64,000 bases of DNA. Origin: Saccharopolyspora erythraea. GTDB lineage: Bacteria > Actinomycetota > Actinomycetes > Mycobacteriales > Pseudonocardiaceae. The position numbers and the translations under genes were made by a program. Location: NCBI RefSeq assembly GCF_018141105.1, contig NZ_CP054839.1:7877411-7941410 (forward strand). Direction: 5' to 3'. Shown here in pieces: positions 1-9,312 of this stretch (position 1 is its first letter; each line of letters begins with the position of its first letter). A model generated the notes under the pieces. That model saw only the letters and a program-made list of their open reading frames with translations, was not told the origin of the DNA and did no database searches.

Positions 1-58
1 CCGCGCTCGTTCCGCGACTTCGTCGCAGCGCACATGGCTTGAGCAAGCGCGAAAACGA

Positions 59-589
59 GTGGATGGGCACCGGTACCGCTGGTTTGCCGGCCGCGTGACG
101 ACCATCGAGCAGACCGTGCACGACGGACCGGTGCCCGTCCACGTGAGCGACCACGGCGGTGACGGCCGGGCGGTCGTGCTGTTGCACGGAGGCGGGCATT
201 CCGGCTCCCACTGGGACGAGCTCGCCTCCCGGCTGCGGGCCTTCGGCCACCGACCGGTCGCCCTGGACCTGCGCGGCCACGGCTCGACCCCGGCCGCCGG
301 GCCGTCGACGACGGCGGCCACGTCGCAGACGGCTTCCTCCCACGACCACGGCCGCGTGCGCTGCCCGCTCGTGATCACCAGGTCGACCCGCTCCGCGGCG
401 GAGATCCTGCCCGCCGCGAACCGCGACGCCTGGCGGGCTTTCGAGCGGTGGACGCGCGAGCAGCTGGTCGCCGCGTCGGAGGCCAACCCCGCGGTGGAGG
501 TGGTCGAGACGCCGACCGGACACGACGCGCACCGGGAGCGTCCGGAGCTGGTGACGGCGCTGATCCGCGAACGCCTGCCCGTCCGCTGA
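59..589 (+). pseudogene. alpha/beta hydrolase with internal deletion
   Basis: This 176-aa frame begins like an alpha/beta-hydrolase: an oxyanion-loop HGGG motif near residue 45 and DLRGHG near residue 70. It then jumps through low-complexity sequence into what looks like the C-terminal cap and final strand, with a histidine in TGHDAHRE. The nucleophile elbow (GxSxG) and roughly 80-100 residues expected between these blocks are missing, so the product should be inactive. A GTG at 95 is an alternative start. I read it as an in-frame deletion remnant. It could instead be a divergent short member of the family, but the lack of any nucleophile argues against this. Confidence 0.6.
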
Positions 590-628
590 GCCGCCGCGCG
601 GGCCCGGCGCTCGGCTAGCGTCTGCCGG

Positions 629-2170
629 GTGGGAGTCCTTCATTCGCCGAAGGTCCGGGATGCGCTGCTGTGGGCGGTGCTCGGGCTTCCGGTGTGGTGG
701 GCGGTGGCCACCTCGCACACTGGCCGGTTCGCGTGGTGGGAGTGCGTCATCGGGCTCGCCGTCGTCGCGGGTGCCGTCGCCCTGCGCAGGCCGCGCCCGC
801 TGTGGGCGGTGTTCGTGGCGTTGACGGCGTGGGCGCTGGCCACCGTGGCACGCTCCGCCCCGACCGAGGTCGGGCTCGTGGCGATGCTGCCGCTGGCCGT
901 GGCCATGAGCTACTCCGCCGGGGTGCGGGTGGCCGAGCCGCGCCGGGCGGCCGCCGGGTTCGCCTGGACCACCGCCGGAGTGTCGGCCCTGGTGGCGGTC
1001 GCGACCCGGGACGACGGCGCGCTGCTCGTCGCCGTCATCGGCATCGCGTTCCTCGGCACGGTCCCGTGGCTGGTGGGCCGTCACCGCCGCCAGTACCGGG
1101 ACCTGGTGCGGGCGGGCTGGGAACGCGCCGAGCAGCTCGAACGCGAGCAGCGGATCATCGCCGAGCAGGCGCGGCTGCGCGAGCGCACCCGCATCGCGGG
1201 CGACATGCACGACCTGCTCGGCCACGAGCTGAGCCTGGTCGCGCTGCGGATCGGCGGGCTGGAGGTCGCCCCGGACCTCGACGCCCGGCACCGGGAGGTC
1301 GCGGGCGAGGCCAGGGCCGCGGTGACCTCGGCGGCGCAGCGCCTGCGCGAGGTCGTCGAGATGCTCCGCGAGGAGCCGCCACCGCTCGCCCCGGGCGGGA
1401 GCGTGCGGGAGCTGGTGGAACGCGCCGAGGACTCCGGCATGCGGATCCGGCTGGCGGAGTCGGGGGAACCGCCGGACACGACGTCGATGCGGCAGCGCGC
1501 GGTGTGCCGGGTCGTGCAGGAGGCGCTGACCAACGCCGCCAAGCACGCGCCCGGCGCCGAGGTGTCGGTGCGCGTCGACCACGAGCCCGGCGAAACGAGC
1601 GTTCTCGTCGCGAACTCCGCCACGGGCGAGAGCACCGGCGGTGGCGGGTACGGGCTGGTCGCGCTGGCCGAGCGGGTGCGCCTGGCGGGCGGCGAGTTCC
1701 ACGCGGGCGAACGGGGCGGCGAGTTCACCGTGCGGGCCCGGATTCCGCAGGAGGCGCAACCGATCGCACCCGCCTCGGAGGGTTCCGAGTCCGCCGCCCG
1801 GCTGGCCGCGGCGCGGCGGAAGGTGCGCAGCAGCCGCACCGTCGCGATCGCGGTCGCCACCGGCTGCGTGGTCGGGCTGGCGACCCTGGCCGGCGCCATC
1901 GCGGCGTACGACGCCGTGACGTCGGTGTTGTCCCCGGCCGACTACCAGCGGCTGCGGCCGGGGCAGTCGCGGGCCGACGTCGAGCCGTACCTGCCGTCGC
2001 GCACCCGGATCGACGATCCGCCGCGGAGCGACCCGCCGAGACCACCGGGTGCGGAGTGCCTGTACTACAGCACCCACCACAATCCTTTCGACGAGCGGCG
2101 GCTCGAGCTGTACCGGCTGTGCTTCCGGGCGGACGTGCTGGTCGGCAAGGACTTCATCGCCGGGAGGTAG
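629..2170 (+). CDS. NarL-class sensor histidine kinase with C-terminal membrane-anchored outer domain
   Basis: This 513-aa membrane kinase should autophosphorylate on His and pass phosphate to the response regulator encoded 8 bases downstream. Residues 10-155 hold about five hydrophobic segments. A coiled linker leads to a HisKA_3-type helix with the phosphoacceptor His in GDMHDLLGHE (about residue 194). A HATPase domain follows, with QEALTNAAKHA and GGGGYGLVAL. Unusually the protein does not stop there. A further transmembrane helix lies at about 404-424, followed by about 85 residues that would be outside the membrane and that begin with LRPGQSRADVEPYL, reminiscent of BamE/SmpA-type small domains. 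The ligand is unknown. The kinase call is firm; the tail assignment is an inference. Confidence 0.9.
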   Translation: MGVLHSPKVRDALLWAVLGLPVWWAVATSHTGRFAWWECVIGLAVVAGAVALRRPRPLWAVFVALTAWALATVARSAPTEVGLVAMLPLAVAMSYSAGVRVAEPRRAAAGFAWTTAGVSALVAVATRDDGALLVAVIGIAFLGTVPWLVGRHRRQYRDLVRAGWERAEQLEREQRIIAEQARLRERTRIAGDMHDLLGHELSLVALRIGGLEVAPDLDARHREVAGEARAAVTSAAQRLREVVEMLREEPPPLAPGGSVRELVERAEDSGMRIRLAESGEPPDTTSMRQRAVCRVVQEALTNAAKHAPGAEVSVRVDHEPGETSVLVANSATGESTGGGGYGLVALAERVRLAGGEFHAGERGGEFTVRARIPQEAQPIAPASEGSESAARLAAARRKVRSSRTVAIAVATGCVVGLATLAGAIAAYDAVTSVLSPADYQRLRPGQSRADVEPYLPSRTRIDDPPRSDPPRPPGAECLYYSTHHNPFDERRLELYRLCFRADVLVGKDFIAGR

Positions 2171-2178
2171 GGATTTCG

Positions 2179-2832
2179 ATGGTGCGGGTCGTGCTGGCCG
2201 ACGACGAGGCGGTGATCCGCGCGGGCGTGCGGGCGATCCTGGCGTCGGCCCCGGAGATCGAGGTCGTCGCCGAGGCCGCCGACGGCCGGGCGGCCGTGGA
2301 CCTGGTGCACCGGCACCGGCCCGACGTCGCCGTGCTCGACATCCGGATGCCGGTGCTGGACGGCCTGGCCGCCACCGAGCGGCTGCGCGGCACGGGTACC
2401 GCCGTGCTGATCATGACCACCTTCGACGAGGACGACTACATCACCCGCGCCCTGCACGGCGGGGCGAGCGGGTTCCTGCTCAAGACCGGTGACCCGCGCG
2501 AGCTGGTCCTGGGCGTGCGGGCCGCGGCCGAGGGCGGGGCGTACCTGTCCCCGCCGGTCGCCCGCAGGGTGATCCGCGACCTCGGCGGCCCGCGCCTTTC
2601 CCGCGAGGTCGCCGCGCGCAACCGGATCGAAGGGCTCAGCGAGCGGGAGCGGGAAGTGCTCGCCCTGGTCGGCGCCGGCCTCTCCAACGCCGAGATCGCG
2701 CGGCGCGTCCACGTCGTGGAGGGCACCGTGAAGGCCTACGTCAGCACGATCCTCAACCACCTCGGCTTCCGGAACCGCGTGCAGGCCGCGATCCTCGCCT
2801 ACGAGGCCGGGCTCGTCGACGAGGACCGCTGA
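2179..2832 (+). CDS. NarL/FixJ-family response regulator
   Basis: This 217-aa DNA-binding regulator is the cognate partner of the kinase just upstream. The receiver domain occupies residues 1-120, with the acidic pocket in ADDEA, the phosphoacceptor Asp in VLDIRMP (about residue 54), Thr in MTTFDE and Lys in LLKTGD. A LuxR-type helix-turn-helix fills about 150-217, starting at LSEREREVLAL. The ATG at 2179 is preceded by GGGAGG at 2162-2167, which overlaps the end of the kinase gene, so translation is probably coupled. No target site is recognised. Confidence 0.93.
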   Translation: MVRVVLADDEAVIRAGVRAILASAPEIEVVAEAADGRAAVDLVHRHRPDVAVLDIRMPVLDGLAATERLRGTGTAVLIMTTFDEDDYITRALHGGASGFLLKTGDPRELVLGVRAAAEGGAYLSPPVARRVIRDLGGPRLSREVAARNRIEGLSEREREVLALVGAGLSNAEIARRVHVVEGTVKAYVSTILNHLGFRNRVQAAILAYEAGLVDEDR

Positions 2833-2840
2833 CCCGCGCG

Positions 2841-3503
2841 TCAACGGGACGCGGTCGCCTGCCGCGAGCGCAGGGCGGCTCGGAACGCGCGGTGCGAGCG
2901 GATGCGGTGGGTCGCGGGCGTCAGCGGCCCGGTCAGCAGCATCACCGCGGTAGCGACCAGACCGCCGAGCAGGAAGCCCGCGACCACGTCGTGCGGGTAG
3001 TGCGCCCCGACGTACACCCGCGAGAAGCCCTCCAGCAGCGCGAGGAGGACCGCGACCACCGTCAGCCGCCGCCACGCGAAGGCCAGCGCCACGGCCGAAG
3101 CGGCGGCGATGGCGGAGTGGTTGCTCGGCAGCGACCAGTCGCCGGGCTCCGGGCACTCGGCGAGCGTCGTCGCGATGTCGCGCACCACGCGGCACGGGCG
3201 TTCCTGCTGCCACCACGTCTTGAGCAGCTCGCTGCCGAGGTAGCCCAGCGCGGTCGCGACCGGCGCCAGCAGCGCCGCGGTCAGCTGCCGGTCGCCGCCG
3301 GCTCTGGCCCGCCACCACGTCAGGACGAGCAGGCCCAGGAAGACCAGGATGATCGTCTCGGTGGCGATCGGTGCCGGCGCGCGGAGCCAGCCGGGCGCGT
3401 CGGCGGCCAGGTCGGTGACGGCGCGGTACCAGTGCGCGCTGATGTCCGGCACGTCCTCGATCTCGTTGACCGCCGGATGCGGATGCGAACTCTCGGTGAA
3501 CAC
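2841..3503 (-). CDS. PAP2-family membrane phosphatase
   Basis: This membrane lipid or isoprenoid phosphatase of about 220 aa has the three PAP2 signatures in order: KTWWQQERP, LPSNHSA and SRVYVGAHYPHD. These provide the phosphate-binding Lys/Arg and the catalytic His-Asp pair. About five hydrophobic segments surround them. The protein converges on the response-regulator gene, with 8 bases between stops. I chose the GTG at 3503; a GTG about 50 bases further in also gives a complete protein, and no strong ribosome site separates the two. Substrate (phosphatidic acid, undecaprenyl diphosphate or other) cannot be told from sequence. Confidence 0.82.
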   Translation of the reverse strand: MFTESSHPHPAVNEIEDVPDISAHWYRAVTDLAADAPGWLRAPAPIATETIILVFLGLLVLTWWRARAGGDRQLTAALLAPVATALGYLGSELLKTWWQQERPCRVVRDIATTLAECPEPGDWSLPSNHSAIAAASAVALAFAWRRLTVVAVLLALLEGFSRVYVGAHYPHDVVAGFLLGGLVATAVMLLTGPLTPATHRIRSHRAFRAALRSRQATASR

Positions 3504-3659
3504 CCGGCCGAAGCTATGGATCAGGCACGGGTGGGCACCGCGCTCTTTCGGCACCACCCGCATTGACTTTCGTAAGTCGCCGCTCTGCCCCATCCGGAGG
3601 TGTACAGGTCTGGGCCAATGAGCCAAGGTGTTGATTCGCGTTCGAAACGGGGTGATTCT

Positions 3660-4835
3660 GTGCATCAACGGACACTGCTGGCCGGAACACTGCTCGCGAC
3701 GGCACTCCTGCTCACCACTTCCGCGACCTCGGCCGCCGCCGCGCCCGAGGACCCGGCGGCCACGCCGCCGATGGGCTGGAACAGCTGGAACAAGTTCGCC
3801 TGCGACATCGACGAACGGCTGATCAGGGAGACCGCCGACGCGATGGTCGCGTCCGGCATGAAGGACGCCGGCTACACCTACGTCAACATCGACGACTGCT
3901 GGATGGCCCCGGAACGCGACGCCGAAGGGCGGTTGCAGGCCGACCCCCAGCGCTTCCCCTCCGGCATCAAGGCCCTCGCCGACCACGTGCACGCCAGGGG
4001 CCTGAAGCTCGGCATCTACTCGTCGGCGGGCACCAAGACGTGCCAGGGCCTGCCCGCCAGCCTCGACCACGAGGAGACCGACGCGCGGTCGTTCGCCGAG
4101 TGGGGCGTGGACTACCTCAAGTACGACAACTGCAACAACGAGGGCAGGCCCGCCGTCGAGCGCTACGCCAAGATGGGCGAGGCGCTGCGCGCGACCGGCC
4201 GCCAGATCGTCTACAGCATCTGCGAGTGGGGCGAGAACGACCCGTGGAACTGGGGCCGCGACGTCGGCGGCCACCTCTGGCGCACGACCGGCGACATCAG
4301 CGACTCGTGGTCCAGCATGACGAGCCTGCTGGACCAGCAGGTCGGCATCGAGCAGCACTCCGGGCCCGGCGGCTGGAACGACCCGGACATGCTCGAGGTC
4401 GGCAACGGCGGCATGACCGACACCGAGTACCGAGCGCACTTCTCGCTGTGGGCGCTGCTGAACGCCCCGCTGCTGGCGGGCAACGACCTGCGGTCGATGG
4501 ACGAGCCCACCGCCGGCATCCTGCTCAACCCCGAGCTCATCGCGATCAACCAGGACTGGGGCGGCAAGCAGGGTTACCGGGTCCGCGACGACGGCGAGAC
4601 CGAGGTGTGGGCCAAGCCCGTGTCGGACGGTTCGGTCGCGGTCGTGCTGTTCAACCGCAGCGGCCAGGAGCAGCGGATCGGCGCCACCGCCGAGGAGGTC
4701 GGCCTGCCCGGCGCCGGCGCATACCGGGTGCGCGACCTGTGGACCGGTGGGGAGAGCCAGAGCGACGGCGAGCTGGGCGCGTCGGTCCCGTCGCACGGAG
4801 CCGTGGCGTACCGCGTGTGGCCGGGCGAAGCCTGA
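3660..4835 (+). CDS. secreted GH27 alpha-galactosidase
   Basis: This exported alpha-galactosidase (391 aa) hydrolyses terminal alpha-galactosides. A Sec signal peptide (residues 1-33, ending in SATSAAAAPED) precedes the GH27 barrel, which opens with PPMGWNSWNKF. The nucleophile is the Asp of YLKYDNC (about residue 154) and the acid/base lies in TTGDISDSW (about 213). A C-terminal beta-sandwich of about 90 residues follows. The GTG start was chosen because it directly precedes the signal peptide and follows a GGGGTG site. The stop overlaps an upstream ATG of the next glycosidase frame, so the two genes look like one operon acting on extracellular glycans. Confidence 0.93.
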   Translation: MHQRTLLAGTLLATALLLTTSATSAAAAPEDPAATPPMGWNSWNKFACDIDERLIRETADAMVASGMKDAGYTYVNIDDCWMAPERDAEGRLQADPQRFPSGIKALADHVHARGLKLGIYSSAGTKTCQGLPASLDHEETDARSFAEWGVDYLKYDNCNNEGRPAVERYAKMGEALRATGRQIVYSICEWGENDPWNWGRDVGGHLWRTTGDISDSWSSMTSLLDQQVGIEQHSGPGGWNDPDMLEVGNGGMTDTEYRAHFSLWALLNAPLLAGNDLRSMDEPTAGILLNPELIAINQDWGGKQGYRVRDDGETEVWAKPVSDGSVAVVLFNRSGQEQRIGATAEEVGLPGAGAYRVRDLWTGGESQSDGELGASVPSHGAVAYRVWPGEA

Positions 4836-4852
4836 TGCGCAGAGGAGGAGCC

Positions 4853-6805
4853 GTGACCAGAGCGCACACCCGCGTTCTCAGCCTCGCCGGAGCCGTGCTG
4901 CTCGCGGCGGCGACCGCGGCCGGAGCCGCGTCGGCCGCCGCGCCGGAGTCGCCCCCGCCGCAGGCGGCACCGGACCGCGTGCCGCAGGTGACGCCGCAGC
5001 CACAGCAGATCAGACCGCTCGGCACCGATGTCGCCGTGCCCGGTCGCGTCACCGTCGTGGTGGACCGCGAGGTCGACCAGCCGACGCGCGACCTGCTGGC
5101 CGGGACCCTCCGGGCCGCGGGCGCACAACAGGTGGACGTGGTCGAGGCGGGCGGTCCCGCACCGGGCGGGCTGACCGTCCGGGTCGGGGCGCTGACCACC
5201 GAGGACGTCGCCAGGGGCCTGCGCGACGCCGGTGTCGAGGTTCCGCCGGACCTGCCCGCCGAGGGCTACGCCCTGGCCGCCGCCGGACGCACCGTCGTGC
5301 TCGGCGGCGTGGACGGCGATGGCGTCTTCTACGCGGCCAAGACCCTGAGCCAGTTGGCGCGTCCCGGTTCCATCGCGGGCACCGCCGTCGTCGATCGCCC
5401 GCTGATGCCGCTGCGGGGCGCGATCGAAGGCTTCTACGGCAGCCCCTGGACCCACCGGGAACGGCTGGACCAGCTCGCGTTCTACAGCGACCTGAAGCTC
5501 AACACCTACGTCTACGCCCCCAAGGACGACCCGTACCACCGCGAGAAGTGGCGCGAGCCGTACCCGCGGGACAAGCTCGCCGAGCTGGACGAACTGGTCG
5601 ACCAGGGCTCGCGCGGCCACGTCCGGTTCACCTTCGCGCTCTCGCCGGGACTGTCCATCTGCTACAGCAGCGAGGACGACTGGAAGGCGCTCACCGCCAA
5701 GCTCCAGGCGATGTACGACCTCGGCGTGCGCGCGTTCTCGCTGCCGCTGGACGACATCGACTACACGAAGTGGAACTGCGCGGGCGACGAGCAGAAGTAC
5801 GGGGCGCCGTCGCAGCAGAGCGCGGGACAGGCCCAGGTGGACCTGCTGAACCGGCTGCAGAAGGAGTTCGTCGACACCCACGAGGGCGCCAAGCCGTTGC
5901 AGACGGTGCCCACGGAGTACTCCGACACCGAGGACAGCCCGTACAAGCGCACCATCCGCGAGCAGCTCGACGAGCGCGTCGAGATGATGTGGACCGGCGT
6001 CGGGGTGATCCCGGTGGAGATCACCGTGGAGCAGGCGCGACAGGCCGCTCGGGTGTGGGGCCGGAAGGTCTTCGTCTGGGACAACTACCCGGTCAACGAC
6101 TTCGACGCCACCGAGGGCAGGTTGCTGCTCGCCCCGTACGCCGAGCGCGAGCCGGGCCTGCACGGCCAGCTCTCCGGGATCGTGCTCAACCCGATGAACC
6201 AGGCTTCGGCGAGCAAGGTCGCCGAGTTCGGAGCCGCCGACTTCACCTGGAACGACACCGCCTACGACCATCTCCGCGCCTGGCGCGAGTCGGCTCGGCA
6301 CCTCGCCGGAGGCGACGGCCCGACGGCGGAGGCTTTGCTGACGTTCTTCGACCTGGAGCACCTGGCCCCGACCGGCGACGGCGTCGCATGGCAGCCGCAG
6401 GCACCGGAGCTCGCGCGGCGGCTGGACGAGTTCCGGGCCGCGTGGGAGGCGGGCGACAAGGCCGGGGCGCTGGCCGCGCTGCGGCCCTACGCGTCGCTGA
6501 TCGCCAACGCTCCGGAGCGGATCAGGTCGGGCGTGGCCGACGAGGCGTTCGCGTCCGACGCCGCGCCCTGGCTGGACGCGACCGACCTGCTCGGCGACGC
6601 GCTGGTGCTCACCGCGGACGGGCTGAAGGCCCGGGTCGACGGGAACGAGCAGGACGCCCGGGCGAAGTTCGCCGAAGCCGCGCAGCTCCAGCGCCGGGCC
6701 GGGGAGATCCACACCGTTCCGGGCGAGACGCGCCCGCAGGGCCCGGTCCGGGTCGGCGACGGCGTGCTCGACGTCTTCCTCCGGGAGGCACCGGAACTGC
6801 GCTGA
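4853..6805 (+). CDS. secreted GH84 beta-N-acetylglucosaminidase
   Basis: This 650-aa secreted enzyme should remove beta-linked N-acetylglucosamine by substrate-assisted catalysis, as in bacterial O-GlcNAcase/hyaluronidase (NagJ-like) enzymes. A signal peptide (about 1-30) is followed by a GH20-like N-terminal alpha/beta domain (about 45-180). The GH84 barrel opens with LRGAIEGFYGSPW. The catalytic aspartate pair is in LPLDDIDY (about 300-301), and a helical C-terminal region completes the protein. An ATG at 4835 also exists in frame, but GAGGAGG immediately before the GTG at 4853 favours the latter. Coupling to the GH27 gene suggests joint degradation of host or fungal glycans; that is inference. 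Confidence 0.9.
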   Translation: MTRAHTRVLSLAGAVLLAAATAAGAASAAAPESPPPQAAPDRVPQVTPQPQQIRPLGTDVAVPGRVTVVVDREVDQPTRDLLAGTLRAAGAQQVDVVEAGGPAPGGLTVRVGALTTEDVARGLRDAGVEVPPDLPAEGYALAAAGRTVVLGGVDGDGVFYAAKTLSQLARPGSIAGTAVVDRPLMPLRGAIEGFYGSPWTHRERLDQLAFYSDLKLNTYVYAPKDDPYHREKWREPYPRDKLAELDELVDQGSRGHVRFTFALSPGLSICYSSEDDWKALTAKLQAMYDLGVRAFSLPLDDIDYTKWNCAGDEQKYGAPSQQSAGQAQVDLLNRLQKEFVDTHEGAKPLQTVPTEYSDTEDSPYKRTIREQLDERVEMMWTGVGVIPVEITVEQARQAARVWGRKVFVWDNYPVNDFDATEGRLLLAPYAEREPGLHGQLSGIVLNPMNQASASKVAEFGAADFTWNDTAYDHLRAWRESARHLAGGDGPTAEALLTFFDLEHLAPTGDGVAWQPQAPELARRLDEFRAAWEAGDKAGALAALRPYASLIANAPERIRSGVADEAFASDAAPWLDATDLLGDALVLTADGLKARVDGNEQDARAKFAEAAQLQRRAGEIHTVPGETRPQGPVRVGDGVLDVFLREAPELR

Positions 6806-6901
6806 ATCGGGGCGGGTTCCGTTTGTTCACAGGCATGTGGAGGACGGGGCCCGCCCGCTACCGTCGACGGCGACACCGTTCTCGCCACGAGAGGTCACGC
6901 C

Positions 6902-7471
6902 GTGCGAATCCGTTCACTCCTGCTCACCGCCGCCGCCGTCGCCGCCCTGACCGGCGGTACGGCGGCGGCGTCACCGGCCACCGACGACTCCCTGGTCCCG
7001 CTGGTCGAGACCGCCGCGGACCGGGTCGCCACCGCCGACCAGGTCGCCGCCGCGAAGTGGGGAACCGACCAGCCGATCGACGACCCCGCCCGCGAGCAGC
7101 AGGTGCTCGACGCGATGTCGGCCAAGGCCACCGGGATGGGCATCGACCCCGAGGTCGTCAAGCGGATCTTCCGCGACCAGATCGAGGCGAACAAGCTCGT
7201 GCAGCACGGCCTGCACGCGTACTGGGCGGCCAACCCCGCCGCACAGCCCACCGAGCGGCCCGACCTCGGCGAGATCCGGCCGGTCATCGACCGCCTGAAC
7301 AACGAGCTGCTGGAGGACATCCGCGACTCGGCCCCGCTGCGCGAGCACCCGTCCTGCGGCCCCCGGCTCGCCGGGGCCTTCCTGGCCGTCGGACACGAGA
7401 TGCGGCTCGACGCCCTGCACGGCACCGCCGTCGGACGCGCCCTGCCCTCGGTGTGCGAAGCGCACCGGTGA
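6902..7471 (+). CDS. secreted chorismate mutase (AroQ gamma type)
   Basis: This 189-aa exported protein has a clear signal peptide (1-23, ending GGTAAASPA). It is followed by an all-helical domain matching the secreted gamma-class AroQ enzymes that convert chorismate to prephenate. The family-like core includes DRVATADQVAAAKWGT, a mid-helix RIFRDQIEANKLVQ and, near the end, the disulphide-forming pair of cysteines (CGPRL and SVCEA). The GTG start lies directly at the signal peptide. Secreted forms are known from mycobacteria, where their outside role is unresolved. No neighbour explains its job here. Confidence 0.85.
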   Translation: MRIRSLLLTAAAVAALTGGTAAASPATDDSLVPLVETAADRVATADQVAAAKWGTDQPIDDPAREQQVLDAMSAKATGMGIDPEVVKRIFRDQIEANKLVQHGLHAYWAANPAAQPTERPDLGEIRPVIDRLNNELLEDIRDSAPLREHPSCGPRLAGAFLAVGHEMRLDALHGTAVGRALPSVCEAHR

Positions 7472-7513
7472 GAGCTTGCGGAGGCCGCAGAACGAGGACA
7501 CGCTCGCGGCCCC

Positions 7514-7948
7514 TCAGTCGAGGCAGAACTCGTTGCCCTCGATGTCCTGCATCACGATGCACGACTCGTTGACGCCATCGGCACGCAGCAGTCGCACGCG
7601 TACCGCGCCGAGCGCGGCCAGTCGTGTGCACTCGGCCTCGAGTGTGGCTAGGCGCTCTTCACCCACGAGCCCGGTGCCGGCGCGCACGCAGAGGTGCAGC
7701 CGGTTCTTGACGACCTTGCCTTCGGGAACGCGCTGGAAGTACAGCCGCGGGCCCACACCTGAGGGATCAACGCAGGCGAACGCCGAACCCTGACGCTCAG
7801 GCGGCAGCGAGCGATCGAAATCGTCCCAAGTGGCAAACCCCTCCGGTGGCGGGGGCACGACGTACCCCAGCACCTCGCACCAGAAACGAGCGACGCGCTC
7901 GGGTTCCGCGCAGTCGAAGGTGACTTGGAACTGCTTGATCGACGCCAT
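7514..7948 (-). CDS. VOC-superfamily (glyoxalase-like) protein
   Basis: This 144-aa protein has the paired beta-alpha-beta-beta-beta modules of the vicinal-oxygen-chelate superfamily. The first module opens with FQVTFDCAEPERVARFWCEVLGY and the second ends with IVMQDIEGNEFCLD, which carries the conserved Glu. It resembles the actinobacterial glyoxalase-like domain group used for small-molecule modification or resistance, but no substrate can be named. The ATG at 7948 begins the MASIKQF core; an upstream ATG at 7987 adds only 13 atypical residues. Confidence 0.82.
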   Translation of the reverse strand: MASIKQFQVTFDCAEPERVARFWCEVLGYVVPPPPEGFATWDDFDRSLPPERQGSAFACVDPSGVGPRLYFQRVPEGKVVKNRLHLCVRAGTGLVGEERLATLEAECTRLAALGAVRVRLLRADGVNESCIVMQDIEGNEFCLD

Positions 7949-8156
7949 CGATCCACCATAGTGGCGCGCGCTGCTCTCTGGCGACATATCGTTCGAGCAG
8001 GCGGATTCTCATGGCCGGTGCCGGACTTCACCCCGTGCGCACCGAACCGAGGCTTTGGAGCGAGGTTGCGGATTCCTCCGGCCACGACAGACACCTCAGT
8101 GGACGGACCCGGCGGACCTGCGGGGGCGTGGCGAAATCCCCCGCAGGTCCAGCGAT

Positions 8157-9161
8157 TCACTCCCGGCCGGCCGAGACGAAGCTGATGTCGGCGTAGCGGG
8201 TGCCCTGCACCTGCCCGGCGATCGCCTCCAGCTCCGCGAGATCCTCAGTGGACAGATCGAGGCCGAGCGCCGCAACGTTCTCGTCGAGGCGCGTCCGCCG
8301 CCGGGTTCCCGGGATCGGGACGACGCCGAGGCCGTGGACCCGGCCCCGCGCGTGCACCCAGGCCAGCGCCACCTGCGCCATGGTCACGCCGTCCCGCTCG
8401 GCGATCCGGCGGATCGGCTCCAGCAGCGTGACGTTGTGACCGGCGTTGTCCCCGGTGTACTGCGGGAAGATCTCGCGCACGTCGCCGTCGCCCAGCTTCG
8501 CGGCGTCGGTGAACGCCCCGGTCAGGAACCCGCGCCCCAGCGGCGAGTACGGCACGAACCCCACACCGAGCTCCGCCGCCGCGGGCACCACCGCCTTCTC
8601 GACGTCGCGGTTGAACACCGACCACTCGCTCTGCACCGCGGCGATCGGGTGCACCGCCGACGCCGCCCGCAGCTCGCCCGCGGTCACCTCCGACAGGCCC
8701 AGGTGGCGGACCTTGCCCGCCTGCACCAGTTCGGCCATCGCGCCGACGGTCTCCTCGATCGGCACCGACAGGTCCCGGCGGTGCATGTAGTAGAGGTCGA
8801 TCACGTCCACGCCCAGCCTGCGCAGGCTCGCCTCCGCGGCGCTGCGCACGTACTCGGCGTCGCCGCGCATCTCCCGCCTGCCCGGGTCGGCCGGGTCGCG
8901 GACGATGCCGAACTTCGTCGCCAGCGTCACCTCGTCCCGGTGCGCGTTCACGAACGGCGACAGGAACTCCTCGTTCGCGCCCATGCCGTACATGTCGGCC
9001 GTGTCGAACAGGGTCACGCCCCGCTCCAGGGCGTGCTCCAGCGTGCGGCGCGCCTCGTCCTGGTCGGTCGGCCCGTAGAACTCGCTCATGCCCATGCAGC
9101 CGAGTCCCTGCGCGCCCACCACCGGGCCGCGGACACCCAGCCTCACCTGCTTGTCGCTCAT
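8157..9161 (-). CDS. aldo/keto reductase
   Basis: This 334-aa NADPH-dependent aldo/keto reductase is of the plant-auxin-induced/YajO-like class. The catalytic tetrad is visible: Asp and Tyr in LFDTADMYG, Lys in LATKFG and His in YYMHRRD. The cofactor-binding end is PIPGTRRRTRLDEN. GGAAGGGATGAG precedes the ATG. It is transcribed away from an XRE regulator whose start is 151 bases off, with a palindrome between them, so it is probably that regulator's target. Confidence 0.92.
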   Translation of the reverse strand: MSDKQVRLGVRGPVVGAQGLGCMGMSEFYGPTDQDEARRTLEHALERGVTLFDTADMYGMGANEEFLSPFVNAHRDEVTLATKFGIVRDPADPGRREMRGDAEYVRSAAEASLRRLGVDVIDLYYMHRRDLSVPIEETVGAMAELVQAGKVRHLGLSEVTAGELRAASAVHPIAAVQSEWSVFNRDVEKAVVPAAAELGVGFVPYSPLGRGFLTGAFTDAAKLGDGDVREIFPQYTGDNAGHNVTLLEPIRRIAERDGVTMAQVALAWVHARGRVHGLGVVPIPGTRRRTRLDENVAALGLDLSTEDLAELEAIAGQVQGTRYADISFVSAGRE

Positions 9162-9247
9162 CTCATCCCTTCCGTCGGCCGTACCTCACCGAGCATGGGC
9201 GGGGTCGCGAGCTCCGGGCAGGCCGCATGTTTCCTGGACGCGGGCTT

Positions 9248-9268
9248 CCTGGGTGTGACGCACCCAGG
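9248..9268. promoter_or_regulatory. palindromic operator candidate
   Basis: CCTGGGTG and CACCCAGG form a perfect 8-bp inverted repeat around a 5-base spacer between the divergent reductase and XRE genes. The position and symmetry fit an autoregulatory operator for the XRE protein. This has not been tested. Confidence 0.5.
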
Positions 9269-9312
9269 CGAAGCGGGGTCCCGGGGCGCGCGGCTGTGCC
9301 AACATCGGTGGT

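Noticed and set aside
2892-3566. Forward frame antisense to the PAP2 gene
   Set aside because: Arg/Gln-rich shadow; the PAP2 motifs on the other strand are decisive.
4747-7572. Long forward frame overlapping the two glycosidase genes and the chorismate mutase gene
   Set aside because: Arg/Gly-rich translation without motifs; the other frame carries GH84 and chorismate mutase signatures.
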